A program made the translations under genes and the position numbers. The notes beneath the pieces are model-generated. The model was given only the letters and a program-made list of their open reading frames with translations, did not search any database and had not been told where the DNA came from. This document shows positions 60,803 to 64,000 of a DNA stretch of 64,000 bases, piece after piece. The stretch is from Rhizobium aethiopicum (GTDB lineage Bacteria > Pseudomonadota > Alphaproteobacteria > Rhizobiales > Rhizobiaceae): the NCBI RefSeq assembly GCF_014197535.1, contig NZ_JACIFV010000012.1, positions 62,001 to 126,000 of the forward strand, written 5' to 3'. Position 1 is the first letter of the stretch. Every line of letters starts with the position of its first letter.

Positions 60803-62004
60803 GCAAGGCTGCAAACGACGTCGTCATTTCAGGCGTCGGTATCGTTACCTGTCAGGGCGTCGGCAAGGAGGCGCATGTCGCGCTGCTTTCGGCCGAGAGC
60901 ACGCCGAAGGCGATCGTCGAGACAGAGAAATTCAAACCCTATCCGGTGCATCCGCTGCCTGAGATCGACTGGTCGCAGCAGATCGCCAAGCGGGGCGACC
61001 AGCGCCAGATGGAGAACTGGCAGCGCATCGGCGTCTTCGCCGCGGGTCTTGCGCTCGACGATGCCGGCTTCAAGGACAATCTGGAAGCCTGCGGCACAAT
61101 GGACATGATCGTGGCGGCCGGCGGCGGCGAGCGCGACATCAACGTCGACACGCTGATCGTCGACGAGGGCCTGAAGCGCAACGACCGCGAGCTGCTGCTC
61201 AACGAGAAGCTGACGACGGAACTCAGGCCGACGCTGTTCCTGGCGCAGCTTTCCAATCTGCTTGCCGGCAATATCTCCATCGTTCACAAGGTCACCGGCT
61301 CCTCGCGGACCTTCATGGGCGAAGAAGCATCGGGCGTTTCCGCCGTCGAGACGGCCTTCTGGCGCATTCGCTCCGGCGAATCCACCCATGCGCTCGTCGG
61401 TGGCGCCTTTGCTGCCGAACGCCCCGATATGATCCTGCTTACCGAAGCGATCGGCGCACACACGCGCGGCGAATGGGCGCCGCTCTGGTCGCGCTCCGGC
61501 CTCGATGGCGGCGGCATGATCACCGGTTCCGCCGGCGCCTTCCTGGTGCTGGAATCGCGCAAGCATGCGCAAGAGCGCGGCGCGCATATCTATGCGACGA
61601 TCAGCGCCGTCGAAGGCGATCGCGGCAATCGCGCTGCCGGCAATTTCGAAGTGCGAATGGAACGGCTGCTGAAGCCTGCCGCCGACCTGCCGCCAGAGAG
61701 CATGACGATCTTCTCCGGTTCGACCGGCATGCACGAGATCGCCGCCCGCGAAAAGGCGGTGCTGGAACATCAGCTTCCGGGTGCGGCGATCCGCGGCTTC
61801 GGCGGCGTTTCCGGTCACACGCTCGAGGCGCAATTCCCGCTGGGGCTGGCGCTCGCAGCCCTTGCGATCGATGCCAAAGCCAAGGTTCCGCCCTTCGACG
61901 CCGACCATGAAGCGCCGATGAAGGCGGGCACGAAGACGGCCGTCGTAACGACGGTCGGACACCAACGCGGCGAGGGCGTCGCCGTTCTTTCCGCAGAGGC
62001 GTGA
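60799..62004 (+). CDS. fabF2XL: Beta-ketoacyl synthase-like protein lacking catalytic residues
   Basis: 401 residues of the KAS fold. Where active enzymes have the nucleophile Cys (as in TACASG), this one reads VTGSSRTFMGEEASGVSAVE (about 165-184); the first His motif (NAHGTST) is GSTGMHEIA; only the second, GHTLEAQFPLG, remains. The gene is intact and conserved in place, so it is probably not a pseudogene. It likely pairs with FabF1XL, as a chain-length factor pairs with its ketosynthase. Confidence 0.9.
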   Translation: MSKAANDVVISGVGIVTCQGVGKEAHVALLSAESTPKAIVETEKFKPYPVHPLPEIDWSQQIAKRGDQRQMENWQRIGVFAAGLALDDAGFKDNLEACGTMDMIVAAGGGERDINVDTLIVDEGLKRNDRELLLNEKLTTELRPTLFLAQLSNLLAGNISIVHKVTGSSRTFMGEEASGVSAVETAFWRIRSGESTHALVGGAFAAERPDMILLTEAIGAHTRGEWAPLWSRSGLDGGGMITGSAGAFLVLESRKHAQERGAHIYATISAVEGDRGNRAAGNFEVRMERLLKPAADLPPESMTIFSGSTGMHEIAAREKAVLEHQLPGAAIRGFGGVSGHTLEAQFPLGLALAALAIDAKAKVPPFDADHEAPMKAGTKTAVVTTVGHQRGEGVAVLSAEA

Positions 62005-62014
62005 GGAGAGAGAT

Positions 62015-63301
62015 ATGACAGCTTCCGCTTACAGGGATCACCTCGGCCGGCCGATCGTCGCAGTGACCGGCATGGGCATCATCACCTCGCTCGGCCAGGG
62101 CCTGAAGGACAATTGGGCAGCCCTTTCCTCCGGCACCTCGGGCATCCACGTAATCAACCGCTTTCCCACAGAAGGCCTATCCACACGGATCGCCGGCACC
62201 GTCGATTTTATCGACATTCCGGTGCCGAACGCCGTCGAGCGCTCCTATGCCTTCGCGCGCGAAACGACCATCGAGGCACTCGCCGATGCCGGTCTGTCGG
62301 GCGATTTCAATGGTCCGCTGTTCCTTGCCGCGCCACCGATCGAACCCGAATGGAGCGCCCGTTTCGAGCTTGCCGACCGCTCGCCGGCTGCCGACCATCC
62401 GGGCGACGCCTATGAACGCTTCCTGACGGCGCTGCGCCAGCGGCCCGACCCGGCCTTCCACGAGGCGGCGCTGTTCGGTGCGATTTCCGAACGCCTTGCC
62501 GACCGGTTCGGCACGCGCGGCCTTCCCGTGACACTGTCGACCGCCTGCGCATCGGGCGTCACCGCGATCCAGCTCGGCATCGAGGCGATCCGCCAGGGCC
62601 GCACCGACCGCGCGTTGACGGTTGCCACCGACGGGTCGCTCAGCGCCGAGGCGCTGATCCGCTTCTCGCTGCTTTCGGCTCTTTCGACGCAGAACGATCC
62701 GCCGACCAAGGCCTCCAAGCCGTTCAGCAAGGATCGCGACGGCTTCGTCATCGCGGAGGGTGCGGCGACGCTGGTGCTGGAATCGCTGGAAGCGGCCGTC
62801 GCCCGCGGCGCCAAGGTGCTCGGCATCATGAAGGGCGCCGGCGACAAGGCCGACAGCTTCCACCGCACCCGGTCCTCGCCCGACGGCGGTCCAGCGATCG
62901 CGACGATCCGCGCGGCCCTTGCCGACGCAGGCATCGACGAGAGCGGCATCGGCTACATCAACGCGCACGGCACATCGACGCCCGAGAACGACAAGATGGA
63001 ATATGGCGCCATGTCGGCCGTCTTCGGCGAGCGGCTCGTCAGCATTCCGGTGTCGTCGAACAAGTCGATGATCGGCCATACGCTGACGGCGGCCGGCGCG
63101 GTCGAGGCGGTGTTCTCGCTGCAGACGATGCTGACGGGCACGCTGCCGCCAACGATCAACTACGCCAATCCCGATCCGTCGATCGTGCTCGATGTCGTGC
63201 CGAACAAGAAGCGGGAGGCCCAGGTTTCGGCCGTGCTTTCCAACTCCTTCGGATTCGGCGGGCAGAATGCCAGCCTTGTCATGGCGCTCGAACCGGCTTA
63301 A
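62015..63301 (+). CDS. fabF1XL: Beta-ketoacyl-ACP synthase of the VLCFA cluster
   Basis: 428 residues, KAS II type. The catalytic triad is complete: Cys178 in TLSTACASGVTA, His318 in INAHGTSTPEND and His355 in KSMIGHTLTAAG. It extends the acyl chain on AcpXL, probably beyond C18. It lies ten bases after fabF2XL. Confidence 0.93.
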   Translation: MTASAYRDHLGRPIVAVTGMGIITSLGQGLKDNWAALSSGTSGIHVINRFPTEGLSTRIAGTVDFIDIPVPNAVERSYAFARETTIEALADAGLSGDFNGPLFLAAPPIEPEWSARFELADRSPAADHPGDAYERFLTALRQRPDPAFHEAALFGAISERLADRFGTRGLPVTLSTACASGVTAIQLGIEAIRQGRTDRALTVATDGSLSAEALIRFSLLSALSTQNDPPTKASKPFSKDRDGFVIAEGAATLVLESLEAAVARGAKVLGIMKGAGDKADSFHRTRSSPDGGPAIATIRAALADAGIDESGIGYINAHGTSTPENDKMEYGAMSAVFGERLVSIPVSSNKSMIGHTLTAAGAVEAVFSLQTMLTGTLPPTINYANPDPSIVLDVVPNKKREAQVSAVLSNSFGFGGQNASLVMALEPA

Positions 63302-63357
63302 GCGGTTCCCGACAATTTCAAGACGAGACGAACGCCTCCGAGGCGAGGGATTTTGCC

Positions 63358-64000
63358 ATGCGCGCTTTGCAACTGATCGACGACCGCAAGCTTGAGATCA
63401 CCGACCTGCCGGAACCGGAGGCACCTGCCGCCGGCGAGGTGACGCTGCGCGTCAAGGCGGTGGCGCTCAACCATATCGACGTCTGGGGCTGGCGCGGCAT
63501 GGCTTTTGCCAAGCGCAAGATGCCGCTTGTCATTGGCGCCGAAGCCTCCGGGGTCGTGGAAGCGATCGGGCCGGGTGTCGCCAATGTTCTACCGGGCCAG
63601 TTGGTTTCGATCTATGGCGCGCGTACCTGCGGCCTCTGCCGACCCTGCCGCGAAGGCCGAGACAATCTCTGCGAACACGTCTCCGGCGTGCATGGTTTCC
63701 ATCTCGATGGTTTCGCGCAGGAGAAGGTGAACCTGCCGGCGCGTCTGCTCGTTCCCGCACCTCCCGGTGTCGATGCGATCGGCGCGGCATTGGCACCCGT
63801 CACCTTCGGCACGGTCGAGCATATGCTGTTCGACAATGCCAAGCTCGAGCCCGGCGAAACGATCCTCGTTCATGCCGGCGGCTCCGGCATCGGCACGGCG
63901 GCGATCCAGCTTGCCAAGAAAATCGGCTGCACCGTCATCACCACGGTCGGTTCCGACGACAAGATCGAGAAGGCCAAGGCGCTCGGCGCCGATCACGTCA
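63358..64000 (+). CDS. adh2XL: Zinc-type alcohol dehydrogenase/quinone reductase-like protein (partial)
   Basis: The first 214 residues are visible; the frame runs off the window. The GroES-like part has NHIDVWGWRGM and IGAEASGVVEAIGPGV; the structural-zinc-type cysteines are in ARTCGLCRPCREGRDNLC; the NAD(P) motif is VHAGGSGIGTAAIQLAKKIG. In rhizobia this gene follows fabF1XL and precedes lpxXL, the transferase that adds the long chain to lipid A. Confidence 0.9.
   Translation, partial: MRALQLIDDRKLEITDLPEPEAPAAGEVTLRVKAVALNHIDVWGWRGMAFAKRKMPLVIGAEASGVVEAIGPGVANVLPGQLVSIYGARTCGLCRPCREGRDNLCEHVSGVHGFHLDGFAQEKVNLPARLLVPAPPGVDAIGAALAPVTFGTVEHMLFDNAKLEPGETILVHAGGSGIGTAAIQLAKKIGCTVITTVGSDDKIEKAKALGADHV

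Noticed and set aside
60799..62004. FabF2XL as a pseudogene
   Set aside because: The gene is full length, overlaps fabZXL for coupled translation and has the standard place in the VLCFA cluster; absence of catalytic residues is better explained by a non-catalytic role.

Overview
The window looks like chromosomal DNA of a Rhizobium of the R. leguminosarum / R. etli group. It is GC-rich, almost completely coding, carries RIME-type palindromic repeats, the acpXL-fabZXL-fabF2XL-fabF1XL-adh2XL cluster for the very-long-chain fatty acid of lipid A, an aerobic cob pathway and several DUF1127 genes. I see no rRNA, tRNA, CRISPR array or prophage. Species assignment is inference from gene content.

Layout. 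(1) 1-165: end of an esterase-like gene. (2) 179-11980, all on the minus strand: one long catabolic unit read from high to low coordinates. A solute-binding protein, two permeases, a small membrane protein and two ATPases are followed by a one-chain ATP-type dihydroxyacetone kinase (DhaK-DhaL), a separate DhaL, an EIIA-type DhaM, a dedicated HPr, a dedicated enzyme I, an HTH-like protein and a separate DhaK. It therefore encodes both the ATP-dependent and the phosphotransfer-dependent chemistry next to a sugar/polyol importer. (3) 12.5-23.6 kb: MFS exporter, receiver-kinase hybrid, DUF924 protein, MscS channel, arsenate reductase, a cyclase-like protein and two tandem paralogous response regulators, one with a diguanylate cyclase domain. 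(4) 23690-24836: an IS110-family element sitting inside a RIME repeat. Its leader contains what looks like a complete bridge RNA whose guides match the occupied target and the element's own ends; this is the most striking observation in the window. (5) 25-39.7 kb: GlxA/AraC regulator, a periplasmic-type molybdenum aldehyde oxidoreductase operon (paoABC-like, XdhC, MocA-like), small stress-type proteins, MgtC, a GreA/B-like protein, argP/argO, another LysR regulator, an entericidin and an orphan betaine-type binding protein. (6) 40.3-58.9 kb: cobalamin genes cobQ; cobP-cobW-cobN-cobO behind a cobalamin riboswitch; cobE; cobA-cobB-cobC-cobD; interrupted by an adenylate cyclase, a ClC-type channel, a TSUP transporter and a nucleoside hydrolase. 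cobN carries an in-frame palindromic repeat insertion. (7) 58.9-64 kb: a zinc-ribbon protein, an L,D-transpeptidase, then acpXL and its partner synthases; the last gene (adh2XL) runs off the end.

How they work together. The left unit should import a small polyol or ketose and phosphorylate a C3/C4 ketone. The cob genes cover cobyrinate diamide formation, cobalt insertion, adenosylation, cobyric acid synthesis and the aminopropanol/kinase steps; the ring-contraction genes (cobF-M) are not here. The acpXL cluster makes the 27-hydroxyoctacosanoate chain, and one of its two ketosynthases lacks the catalytic residues, which suggests a ketosynthase/chain-length-factor-like pair.
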